Shown here: positions 1 through 5,142 of the stretch, piece after piece | Numbering within the stretch: the first letter of the stretch is position 1 | How the letters are laid out: every line of letters begins with the position of its first letter | Made by a program: the position numbers and the translations under genes | The notes under the pieces: model-generated | Seen by the model: only the letters and a program-made list of their open reading frames with translations | What the model was told of the DNA's origin: nothing | The model's database searches: none | DNA from: an uncultured Microbacterium sp. | GTDB taxonomy: Bacteria; Actinomycetota; Actinomycetes; Actinomycetales; Microbacteriaceae | Assembly: GCA_947647645.1 (NCBI GenBank) | Contig: CANSLE010000199.1 | Coordinates: 1-5,142, forward strand | DNA length: 5,142 nt | Reading direction: 5' to 3'

Positions 1-58
1 GCCCCTGGCCATCGTGCTCGCCGACCTGCCGGTGGCGCTGCTGGTCGCCGTCCACTGA
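1..58 (+). CDS. C-terminal end of an unidentified upstream gene (partial)
   Basis: Reading codons from position 2 gives the 18-residue tail PLAIVLADLPVALLVAVH, followed by a TGA stop at 56-58. Every visible codon ends in G or C, which matches the strong third-position bias of the certain genes in this window and supports real coding. The tail is very hydrophobic with a single Asp, so it could be the last segment of a membrane protein or a buried beta-alpha element. It is too short to assign a family. The gene runs in the same direction as the transporter operon and ends 193 bases before its first start codon, with a palindrome in between, so it is probably a separate transcription unit. Confidence 0.6.
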   Translation, partial: PLAIVLADLPVALLVAVH

Positions 59-82
59 CCGCGAGAGCGCGGGCGGGGCGGG

Positions 83-123
83 CGCGTTTCGACTCGTCGC
101 TGCGCGCAGCGCCTCGAGACGCG
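83..123. repeat. Imperfect intergenic palindrome, possible terminator of the upstream gene
   Basis: The outer arms 83-92 and 114-123 pair over 10 positions, one of them a G-U wobble in RNA. After an asymmetric internal loop (93-97 against 112-113) there is a perfect 14-base palindrome, cgctgcgcgcagcg, at 98-111, which folds as a 5-bp stem with a CGCG loop. It begins 24 bases after the upstream stop codon, where a terminator would lie. No T-run follows, so it is not a classical intrinsic terminator, although actinobacterial terminators often lack one. From memory, similar elements built on a TCGA flank and a cgctgcgc core recur between genes in Microbacteriaceae, so it may be one copy of a dispersed family. 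The function is inferred; the pairing is seen directly. Confidence 0.55.
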
Positions 124-126
124 GCG

Positions 127-165
127 CGTATGACGTTTCGTGACGAACGCTTACGCCCCGTGACC
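127..165 (+). promoter_or_regulatory. Probable regulatory/promoter patch with 10-base-phased repeats upstream of the operon
   Basis: Positions 127-155 are about half A/T, the richest such stretch in an otherwise very GC-rich window. The sequence shows TGACG at 131-135 and 141-145, TTACG at 151-155 and TGACC at 161-165, all in exact 10-base register. A dyad, TTCGT-G-ACGAA, lies at 137-147. Phased repeats on one face of the helix are typical of activator or repressor sites, and the GT-n-AC core of the dyad loosely recalls GntR/FadR-type operators. TATGAC at 129-134 is a possible but poor -10 element, and I see no convincing -35 partner. The location, about 90-120 bases before the first gene, fits operon control. 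Neither the promoter nor the regulator can be identified from sequence alone. Confidence 0.35.
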
Positions 166-235
166 GGCGGCTGGCTCCGCCCTCTGGTCGCGTGGTGGGC
201 TGGGTCCTCCCGAACACCGCAGCGCCGCCGGGCGC
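159..235 (+). other. Potentially structured leader before the binding-protein gene
   Basis: Three consecutive stem-loops can be drawn. In the first, 159-165 pairs with 186-192 and 166-170 (ggcgg) pairs with 177-181 (ccgcc), giving 12 pairs including one wobble, a four-base bulge and a six-base loop. In the second, weaker one, 194-197 pairs with 215-218. In the third, 222-226 (gcgcc) pairs with 231-235 (ggcgc) around the loop GCCG, and it ends only five bases before the ribosome site. No known riboswitch core is recognisable. GC-rich DNA forms such hairpins easily by chance, so a regulatory role is only a possibility. Confidence 0.25.
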
Positions 236-240
236 ACCCC

Positions 241-246
241 AGGAGA
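241..246 (+). promoter_or_regulatory. Ribosome binding site of the substrate-binding protein
   Basis: AGGAGA lies with six bases between AGGAG and the ATG at 252. This decides the start, because an in-frame ATG 60 bases earlier (192) has no comparable site and would bury the lipoprotein signal behind 20 extra residues. Confidence 0.85.
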
Positions 247-251
247 CCGCC

Positions 252-1907
252 ATGTCCCGATTCATCCGCACGGCCCTCGCGGCGGCATCCACCGTCGCCG
301 TGGTCGCCCTCCTCGCCGGCTGCGCCTCCGGCGCCGCGACGCCCTCCGCTTCCGAGGGGGGCGGCGCGCCGAAGACCGGTGGCACGCTGACCTATCTCGA
401 GCCGCAGACCTGGACGACGCTGTACCCGCCGTCCGCCGGCTTCTACCCCAACGGCGGCATCGTCAACAACGTCACCGACCGTCTGCTGTACCAGAACCCC
501 GAGACGCTGCAGCTCGAGCCGTGGATCGCGACGAGCTACACCGCCAACGACGACGCCACGGTGTACACGTTCGATCTGCGCACCGATGTGACGTACTCCG
601 ACGGCACGCCGCTGACCGCCGCGAACGTCGTCAAGAACATCGACCTCTACGGCAGGGGCGACAAGGCCCGGGCGCTGCCGGTGTCGGAGGCGATCAACAA
701 CTACGACCACGGCGAGGTCGCCGGCGACCACAGGGTCGTCTTCCGCTTCACCGCGCCGTCGCCCGGCTTCGCCCAGGCGGTGTCGACGATCAACTCGGGA
801 CTGCTGTCCGACGCGACCCTCGACCGCACGAGCGAGCAGTTCGGCCCCGGCAACGCCACGAAGATCATCGGCAGCGGCCCGTTCGTCATCTCCGACGAGC
901 AGATCGGCACCCAGACGAGCGTCACGGCCCGCACGGACTACGCCTGGGCGCCCCCGTCGCTGCAGCACCAGGGCGCCGCCTACCTGGCGGGCGTGAACTA
1001 CGTCGTCGCGGCCGAGAACAGCGTCCGCGTCGGCACGGTCGTCGCCGGCCAGGCCGACGTCGCCCGCAACATCCCCGCCCCCGACGAGGCGCAGTTCGCC
1101 GGCGGGGGCCTGTCGCTGGTCGCCGCCGCCACCAACGGCGTGAACAACGGTCTGAGCTTCCGCTTCCGCGAGCCGCGGCTGGCCGACGTGCGCGTGCGCC
1201 AGGCGATCATCGCGGGCATCGACCGCCAGAAGATCGTCGACACCCTGTTCACGAAGAACTACCCGCTGGCCACCGGCGCGCTCGCCAAGACCGCTCTCGG
1301 CTACGTCGACACCTCGTCGTCGTACGCGTACGACCCGACGAAGGCGGCGTCGCTGCTGGATGCCGCGGGCTGGACGCTCGGCTCGGACGGCATCCGGGCG
1401 AAGGGCGGCGAGAAGCTGACGCTCGCGTTCAACGAGGCCCTCCCGCAGCCGCGCTCCAAGGAGGTCGTGACCCTCATCCAGGAGCAGCTGGGCAAGCTCG
1501 GCATCCAGGTCACCCTGTTCGCGGGCGACATGGCCGCGCAGACCAAGGCGTCGACCGACCAGAGCACGATCCAGGTGTACCACTCGATGGTCGGACGCGC
1601 GGACTTCGATGTGCTGAAGTCGCAGTACTTCTCGAAGAACCGCAACACGCTGCTCAACCTGACGCCCGCGGACGGCAGCATCGGCGACCCCGAGCTGGAC
1701 ACGCTGCTGCAGGCGATCGCGTCGGAGCCCACCACGGCCGGGCGTCAGGCCGCGTCCGCGGCGGCGCAGGCCTACCTTGCGGAGCACGCCTACATCCTGC
1801 CGATCTTCGAGGAGCCCCAGGTCTTCGGCCTCACCGCCAAGGTCCACGGCTTCGCCACCGAGTCGGTCGGCCGCCCGTCGTTCTACTCGACCTGGCTCGC
1901 GGGCTGA
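252..1907 (+). CDS. ABC transporter substrate-binding lipoprotein, family 5 (peptide/nickel/opine type)
   Basis: This 551-residue protein is the extracytoplasmic receptor of the importer encoded by the next three genes. It starts with a lipoprotein signal: n-region MSRFIRT, a hydrophobic stretch to residue 20, and lipobox L21-A-G-C24, so Cys24 should be lipidated. A Gly/Ser/Ala-rich linker (about 25-43) leads into the SBP_bac_5 fold. Family landmarks are the opening GGTLTYLEP (43-51), YSDGTPLTAANVV (115-127), the IIGSGPF turn (205-211), VRVRQAIIAGIDR (313-325) and SLLDAAGW (367-374). The length is normal for DppA/OppA-like proteins. The wording near residues 43-90 (LYPPSAGFYPNGG, DRLLYQNPETL) recalls, from memory, the TIGR04028/KPN_01854 subfamily. 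The ligand could be a peptide, opine, metal complex or another small organic compound and cannot be read here. A 34-base gap separates it from the first permease gene. Confidence 0.95.
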   Translation: MSRFIRTALAAASTVAVVALLAGCASGAATPSASEGGGAPKTGGTLTYLEPQTWTTLYPPSAGFYPNGGIVNNVTDRLLYQNPETLQLEPWIATSYTANDDATVYTFDLRTDVTYSDGTPLTAANVVKNIDLYGRGDKARALPVSEAINNYDHGEVAGDHRVVFRFTAPSPGFAQAVSTINSGLLSDATLDRTSEQFGPGNATKIIGSGPFVISDEQIGTQTSVTARTDYAWAPPSLQHQGAAYLAGVNYVVAAENSVRVGTVVAGQADVARNIPAPDEAQFAGGGLSLVAAATNGVNNGLSFRFREPRLADVRVRQAIIAGIDRQKIVDTLFTKNYPLATGALAKTALGYVDTSSSYAYDPTKAASLLDAAGWTLGSDGIRAKGGEKLTLAFNEALPQPRSKEVVTLIQEQLGKLGIQVTLFAGDMAAQTKASTDQSTIQVYHSMVGRADFDVLKSQYFSKNRNTLLNLTPADGSIGDPELDTLLQAIASEPTTAGRQAASAAAQAYLAEHAYILPIFEEPQVFGLTAKVHGFATESVGRPSFYSTWLAG

Positions 1908-1909
1908 GC

Positions 1910-1930
1910 GACCGGCCTCGAGACCGGGTC
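1910..1930 (+). other. Weak hairpin between binding-protein and permease genes
   Basis: GACCGG at 1910-1915 can pair with the segment ending at 1930 (CC, one bulged G, GGTC), leaving an eight-base loop. It starts three bases after the binding-protein stop and ends just before the next ribosome site. In other binding-protein-dependent importers, hairpins at this place protect the upstream message or limit read-through, so the binding protein is made in excess. Here the stem is only six pairs with a bulge and no T-run, so that role is conjecture. Confidence 0.25.
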
Positions 1931-1932
1931 AC

Positions 1933-1937
1933 GGAGA
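1933..1937 (+). promoter_or_regulatory. Ribosome binding site of the first permease
   Basis: GGAGA lies with five bases between GGAG and the ATG at 1942. It fixes the permease start at 1942. An earlier in-frame ATG at 1777 lies inside the binding-protein gene and would add 55 Arg/Ser/Pro-rich residues before the first membrane helix. Confidence 0.8.
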
Positions 1938-1941
1938 ATCC

Positions 1942-3006
1942 ATGTCGTACGTCCTTCGTCGTGTGGGCCAGGCGGTGCTCGTCCTCGCTCTGGCCTACAC
2001 GGCGGCCTATCTGCTGCTGGCGGCCCTGCCGGGCGATGCCGTCATCGCCCGGTACGGGAGCCCCGAGCTCGGCCTCACGCCCGAGCAGATCGAGGCGATC
2101 CGCCAGTCGCTGGGGGCCGACCAGCCCCTGATCGTGCAGTACGTCCGCTCCATCGCGGGCTTCCTCACGGGAGACCTCGGCTACTCGGTCGCCAGCGGCG
2201 CGGCCGTCTCCGACCTCATCGCGACCGCGCTGCCGCCGACCCTCACGCTCGCGGCGCTGGGGCTCGCGCTCGCGGTCTTCCTCGCGGTGACGATCGCGTT
2301 CACCGCCACATACGGCGCCGGGCGGGCGCTGCGGCGGGTCGTCCGCGGCATCCCCCCGCTCTTCGTCTCGCTGCCGGTGTTCTGGATCGGCATCATCCTG
2401 ATCCAGGTCTTCTCGTTCCGGCTCGGACTCGTGCCGGTGATCGGGGCGAACCCGGCGCAGGCGTTGATCCTGCCGGTGGTCACACTCGCCATCCCGATCG
2501 CCGCGCCGCTCTCGCAGGTGCTCATGCGCTCGATCGATGAGGTTCGCGAGCAGCCGTTCGTCACGGTCGTCCGCGCCCGCGGCGCCAGCACCCCATGGCT
2601 GCTGTGGCGCAATGTCGCCCGCAACGCGCTGCTGCCGACGCTCACGATGGCGGGACTGCTGTTCGGCGAGCTCGTCGGCGGTGCCGTGGTCACCGAGACC
2701 GTGTTCGCGCGGGCGGGCATCGGCCAGCTCACCGCGCAGGCCGTCGCGAACCGCGACACCCCGGTGCTGCTCGCCGTCGTCGTCATCTCGACCGTCGCCT
2801 TCGTCGTCATCAACCTGATCGTCGACCTGCTCTACCCCGTGCTGGACGCGCGGCTGCGCACAGTCGGTCGGGCCCGCGGCGCGGGTGCGACCGGATCCGA
2901 CACGGACGCCGTAGCGACGGATGCCGCCGAGCGCGCCGTCGACGAGCGGCTGGATGCCGAGGTCGGCGAACCCGTCGGCGCCGCATCCCGAGGAGGGACC
3001 CGATGA
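1942..3006 (+). CDS. ABC transporter permease, DppB/OppB family
   Basis: This 354-residue inner-membrane protein is one half of the translocation channel. It opens with MSYVLRRVGQ and a first helix (about 8-30) ending in LPGD, the usual DppB start. The periplasmic part carries LGADQPLIVQY (57-67) and FLTGDLGYS (74-82). Further helices lie near 98-122, 136-160, 173-195, 232-255 and 276-299. The cytoplasmic coupling (EAA) loop, which docks onto the ATPase, is at about 203-236, with the conserved A212-R-G214 and NALLP (228-232). It ends with the family's LLYPVLDARLR (296-306). Beyond that is an extra Gly/Ala-rich, acidic tail of about 48 residues (307-354) that the family usually lacks; related permeases end at about 306-340. 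The last four bases overlap the next gene as ATGA, which suggests translational coupling. Confidence 0.96.
   Translation: MSYVLRRVGQAVLVLALAYTAAYLLLAALPGDAVIARYGSPELGLTPEQIEAIRQSLGADQPLIVQYVRSIAGFLTGDLGYSVASGAAVSDLIATALPPTLTLAALGLALAVFLAVTIAFTATYGAGRALRRVVRGIPPLFVSLPVFWIGIILIQVFSFRLGLVPVIGANPAQALILPVVTLAIPIAAPLSQVLMRSIDEVREQPFVTVVRARGASTPWLLWRNVARNALLPTLTMAGLLFGELVGGAVVTETVFARAGIGQLTAQAVANRDTPVLLAVVVISTVAFVVINLIVDLLYPVLDARLRTVGRARGAGATGSDTDAVATDAAERAVDERLDAEVGEPVGAASRGGTR
2991..2996 (+). promoter_or_regulatory. Ribosome binding site of the second permease
   Basis: A full AGGAGG lies inside the end of the first permease gene, six bases before the ATG at 3003. It supports the start that overlaps the upstream stop and shows that translation need not rely on coupling alone. 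Confidence 0.85.
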
Positions 3007-3899
3007 CCGCGCTCGCCACCACCGCCGGTCTCGCCGGCGACACGGCACCCGGGAGCTCCGGCCCCGGCGCCCCCGCCCCGGACCGTCGTGTCCGCTGGGG
3101 GAGCCTCGTCTCCCGCGCCGGCTTCGTCATCCCGGCCCTCGTGATCGTCGTCGCCCTGCTCTGGGCGCTCTTCCCGGGCCTGTTCACGAGCCAGAACCCG
3201 ACCGAGACCGTCGCGCCCGCGCTGCAGGCGCCGAGTCTCGAGCACTGGTTCGGCACCGACGCCACCGGACGCGACCTCTACGCCCGCGTCGTCTACGGCG
3301 CCTCGCAGTCGATCGTCGGCGCCCTCGTCGCGGTGCTCGTCGGGCTCGTGGTCGGCACGGCGATCGGCCTCGCCGCCGGAGCCCTCGGCGGCGCCGTCGA
3401 CGAGGTGCTCATGCGCGTCGTCGACGTGCTGCTCGCGATCCCCGCGCTGCTGCTCTCGCTCAGCGTCGTCATCCTGCTGGGCTTCGGGACGACCAGCGCC
3501 GCCGTCGCGGTCGGGGTCACTTCGATCGCCGTGTTCGCGCGCCTGGCGCGCTCGCGCGTCGTGAGTGTGCGGGTCACCGACTTCGTCGAGGCCGCGTACG
3601 GCTCCGGCGGCACGTTCTTCGGGGTGCTCTGGCGCCACATCCTGCCCAACTCCCTCACCCCGGTGATCGCGCTCGCCGCCCTCCAGTTCGGATCGGCGAT
3701 CCTGCAGATCTCCACGCTCGGCTTCCTCGGCTACGGCGCTCCGCCTCCCACGCCCGAGTGGGGCCTGCTCATCGCCGAGGGCCGCAACTACGTCGCCACG
3801 GCCTGGTGGCTCACGGTGCTCCCCGGCGTCATCGTCGTTCTCGTCGTGCTGGCGACCAACCGCCTCAGCCAGGCCCTCAGAGGAGGGGATGCCGCATGA
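3003..3899 (+). CDS. ABC transporter permease, DppC/OppC family
   Basis: This 298-residue membrane protein is the second half of the channel. A Gly/Ala/Pro-rich cytoplasmic N-terminus (1-38) precedes helix 1 (about 40-58). The strong DppC signature HWFGTDATGRDLYARVVYGA is at 81-100. Further helices lie near 103-130, 138-162, 164-183, 217-242 and 266-285. The EAA coupling loop spans about 193-222, with E196-A-A198, G200 and RHILPNS (211-217). The C-terminal family motif FLGYGAPPPTPEWG (241-254) is followed by WWLTVLPG (268-275). Length and motifs are normal and nothing looks damaged. The start follows a full AGGAGG and overlaps the upstream stop as ATGA, and the stop overlaps the ATPase start in the same way, so both permeases and the ATPase are probably made in step. 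Confidence 0.96.
   Translation: MTALATTAGLAGDTAPGSSGPGAPAPDRRVRWGSLVSRAGFVIPALVIVVALLWALFPGLFTSQNPTETVAPALQAPSLEHWFGTDATGRDLYARVVYGASQSIVGALVAVLVGLVVGTAIGLAAGALGGAVDEVLMRVVDVLLAIPALLLSLSVVILLGFGTTSAAVAVGVTSIAVFARLARSRVVSVRVTDFVEAAYGSGGTFFGVLWRHILPNSLTPVIALAALQFGSAILQISTLGFLGYGAPPPTPEWGLLIAEGRNYVATAWWLTVLPGVIVVLVVLATNRLSQALRGGDAA
3881..3886 (+). promoter_or_regulatory. Ribosome binding site of the fused ATPase
   Basis: AGGAGG, continuing as AGGAGGGG, lies inside the end of the second permease gene, nine bases before the ATG at 3896. It supports the ATGA-overlapping start. Confidence 0.8.
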
Positions 3900-5142
3900 G
3901 CGCGCAGCCGCTGCTGTCCATCCGCGATCTCGCCGTGCAGTACCGCACCCGCCGGGGGCCCGTCGACGCCGTCCGGGGCGTCTCCTTCGACGTCGAGGCG
4001 GGGTCGGTCACCGCGCTGGTCGGAGAGTCGGGGTCGGGCAAGACGACCGTCGCGCAGGCGGTCATCGGGCTCCTCGCTGCCAACGGCCGGGTCGCGGGCG
4101 GCAGCATCCGCCTGGCCGAACGCACCGATGGGCCCACCGACCTCGTCGGCCTGTCGGAGCGGCGCTGGCGGCACCTGCGCGGACGCTGCATCGCGCTCAT
4201 CCCGCAGGACCCCGGCAACTCGCTCAACCCCGTCGCGACGATCGGCTGGAGCGTCAGCGAGGCCCTGCGCATCCACGGGTGGACCGAGCGCGCCAAGATC
4301 CACGCGCGCGTCGTCGACCTGCTCGAACGGGTCGGCATCGACGACCCCGAGGCTCGTGCGCGGCAGTACCCGCACGAGCTGTCCGGCGGCATGCGGCAGC
4401 GGGTGCTCATCGCTGCGGCGCTCGCGCTGGAGCCCGAGCTGATCATCGCCGACGAGCCCACGAGCGCGCTCGACGTGACGGTGCAGCGGACGGTCCTGGA
4501 CCTCCTCGACGAGCTGCGGGCCGAGACGGGCACCGGCATCCTGTTCATCACACACGACCTCGCCGTGGCGGCCGACCGCTCCGACACGCTCGTGGTGATG
4601 CGCGGCGGACAGGTGCAGGAGACCGGTCCCACGGCCGAGGTGCTCGCCGCGCCCACGTCCGACTACACCCGGACCCTCCTCGCCGATGCGCCCTCGCTCG
4701 CCCGGGTGGTGGAGCGCACCCCGCCGGATGCCGCGACCGCCGCCGACACGCTGGTGGAGGTCGCGGGGCTCACGCAGGAGTTCCACCGTCCGGGCCGCTC
4801 GCCGCTGATCGCCGTCGATGACGTGTCGTTCACCGTCGCCCGCGGCACGACACACGCGCTCGTCGGGGAGTCCGGCTCGGGGAAGACGACCACGGGGCGC
4901 TCGATCGTGGGCTTCAACATCCCGACGCGCGGGAGCATCCGGGTCGGCGGCACCGAGGTCACCGCGCTCGCCGGCGGACGTGCGCGGCGTGCGTTCCACC
5001 GCACCACCCAGCTCGTGTACCAGAACCCGTACGCGTCGCTCGATCCGCGCCAGAGCATCGCCGACATCCTCGCCGAGCCCCTGCGCAACGTCGGGATCGG
5101 CTCCCGCGCCGACCGCGCCGACCGCGTCGCCCACCACCTCGG
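3896..5142 (+). CDS. Fused two-domain ABC ATPase, DppD-DppF type (3' end outside window)
   Basis: The frame stays open from the ATG to the window end, giving 415 complete residues. It powers the importer, both ATP-binding domains lying in one chain as in GsiA and YejF. Domain 1 (about 5-270) is complete: Walker A GESGSGKT (43-50), Q-loop Q104 in IPQDP, signature LSGGMRQR (162-169), Walker B LIIADEP with catalytic E187, D-loop SALD (190-193) and switch H220. It ends with the peptide-importer motif DYTRTLLADAPSL (256-268). The Cys cluster that binds an iron-sulphur centre in many separate DppD proteins is absent, and the linker to domain 2 is short (about 270-286). Domain 2 starts near 287 with Walker A GESGSGKTT (324-332) and Q-loop Q376 in VYQNP. 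Its signature, Walker B and H-loop lie beyond the edge. The full protein is probably about 530-560 residues, judging by family size. Confidence 0.96.
   Translation, partial: MSAQPLLSIRDLAVQYRTRRGPVDAVRGVSFDVEAGSVTALVGESGSGKTTVAQAVIGLLAANGRVAGGSIRLAERTDGPTDLVGLSERRWRHLRGRCIALIPQDPGNSLNPVATIGWSVSEALRIHGWTERAKIHARVVDLLERVGIDDPEARARQYPHELSGGMRQRVLIAAALALEPELIIADEPTSALDVTVQRTVLDLLDELRAETGTGILFITHDLAVAADRSDTLVVMRGGQVQETGPTAEVLAAPTSDYTRTLLADAPSLARVVERTPPDAATAADTLVEVAGLTQEFHRPGRSPLIAVDDVSFTVARGTTHALVGESGSGKTTTGRSIVGFNIPTRGSIRVGGTEVTALAGGRARRAFHRTTQLVYQNPYASLDPRQSIADILAEPLRNVGIGSRADRADRVAHHL

Noticed and set aside
129..134. TATGAC as a definite -10 promoter element
   Set aside because: It matches only four of six consensus bases, and I see no -35 element at suitable spacing (the matching position lies inside the palindrome). 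It is mentioned only as a weak possibility.
192..251. Possible earlier in-frame ATG (192) for the substrate-binding protein
   Set aside because: It has no ribosome site at proper spacing and would add 20 Pro/Ala-rich residues before the lipoprotein signal. The ATG at 252 has AGGAG at ideal spacing and a clean signal peptide.
130..390. Small + strand open frame of 86 codons across the leader and start of the binding-protein gene
   Set aside because: Its product is low-complexity Arg/Pro/Ala sequence typical of an out-of-frame reading of GC-rich DNA. It has no ribosome site and overlaps the certain lipoprotein gene.
1910..1930. Intrinsic terminator between the binding-protein and first permease genes
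   Set aside because: The stem is short and bulged, no T-run follows, and the downstream genes plainly belong to the same importer. It is kept only as a weak hairpin.
521..2131. Long + strand open frame of 536 codons overlapping the binding-protein gene
   Set aside because: The translation is Arg/His/Gly-rich without any domain motif, and it overlaps a protein with clear family motifs in another frame. Stop-free alternate frames are expected at this GC content.
1831..3048. Minus-strand open frame of 405 codons opposite the DppB-like gene
   Set aside because: The product is highly charged, repetitive Arg/Asp/Glu sequence with no recognisable domain, and it mirrors the codon bias of the real permease. 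It is treated as a shadow.
3889..4821. + strand open frame of 310 codons shifted from the ATPase frame
   Set aside because: It gives Arg/Ala/Pro-rich low-complexity protein. The ATPase frame starting at 3896 carries the Walker A, signature, Walker B and H-loop motifs.
3788..5137. Minus-strand open frame of 449 codons opposite the ATPase gene
   Set aside because: Despite its length it shows no family motif, while the + strand in this span encodes all the ABC ATPase motifs in order. Long antisense frames are common in actinobacterial DNA.

Overview
The window is high-GC DNA (roughly 70% G+C by eye) in which nearly every codon of the real genes ends in G or C. This composition, a lipoprotein signal with a short Arg-containing n-region, AGGAGG ribosome sites and 4-base ATGA gene overlaps point to an actinobacterium. 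The intergenic palindrome near the start reminds me of those scattered through Microbacteriaceae such as Microbacterium. That family-level guess is from memory and not proven by the window.

Layout, all on the + strand: (1) positions 1-58 hold the last 18 codons of an unidentified upstream gene. (2) Positions 59-251 form a 193-base intergenic region. It holds a long imperfect palindrome just after the upstream stop, an A/T-richer patch with 10-base-phased TGACG-like repeats and a small dyad, and then a leader that can fold into GC-rich hairpins before the first ribosome site. (3) Positions 252-5142 hold an ABC importer operon of the dipeptide/oligopeptide/nickel class: a lipoprotein substrate-binding protein (252-1907), a DppB-like permease (1942-3006), a DppC-like permease (3003-3899) and a fused two-domain ATPase (3896 to beyond the window end). 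The ATPase has no stop inside the window and is cut in its second nucleotide-binding domain.

Together these genes make a complete importer. The lipid-anchored binding protein captures a solute outside the membrane, the two permeases form the channel, and the fused ATPase supplies both ATP-binding domains. The permease-permease and permease-ATPase junctions both overlap by ATGA, which suggests translational coupling and equal stoichiometry. The binding-protein gene is separated from the permeases by 34 bases that include a weak hairpin. The substrate cannot be read from the sequence.

This is mostly an ordinary transporter operon. I see no RNA gene, CRISPR array, mobile element or clearly new system. 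The most interesting parts are the phased repeats upstream of the operon, the acidic C-terminal tail on the first permease, and a possible link (from memory) between this binding-protein subfamily and flavin-dependent luciferase-like monooxygenases, which could be tested just downstream of the window.
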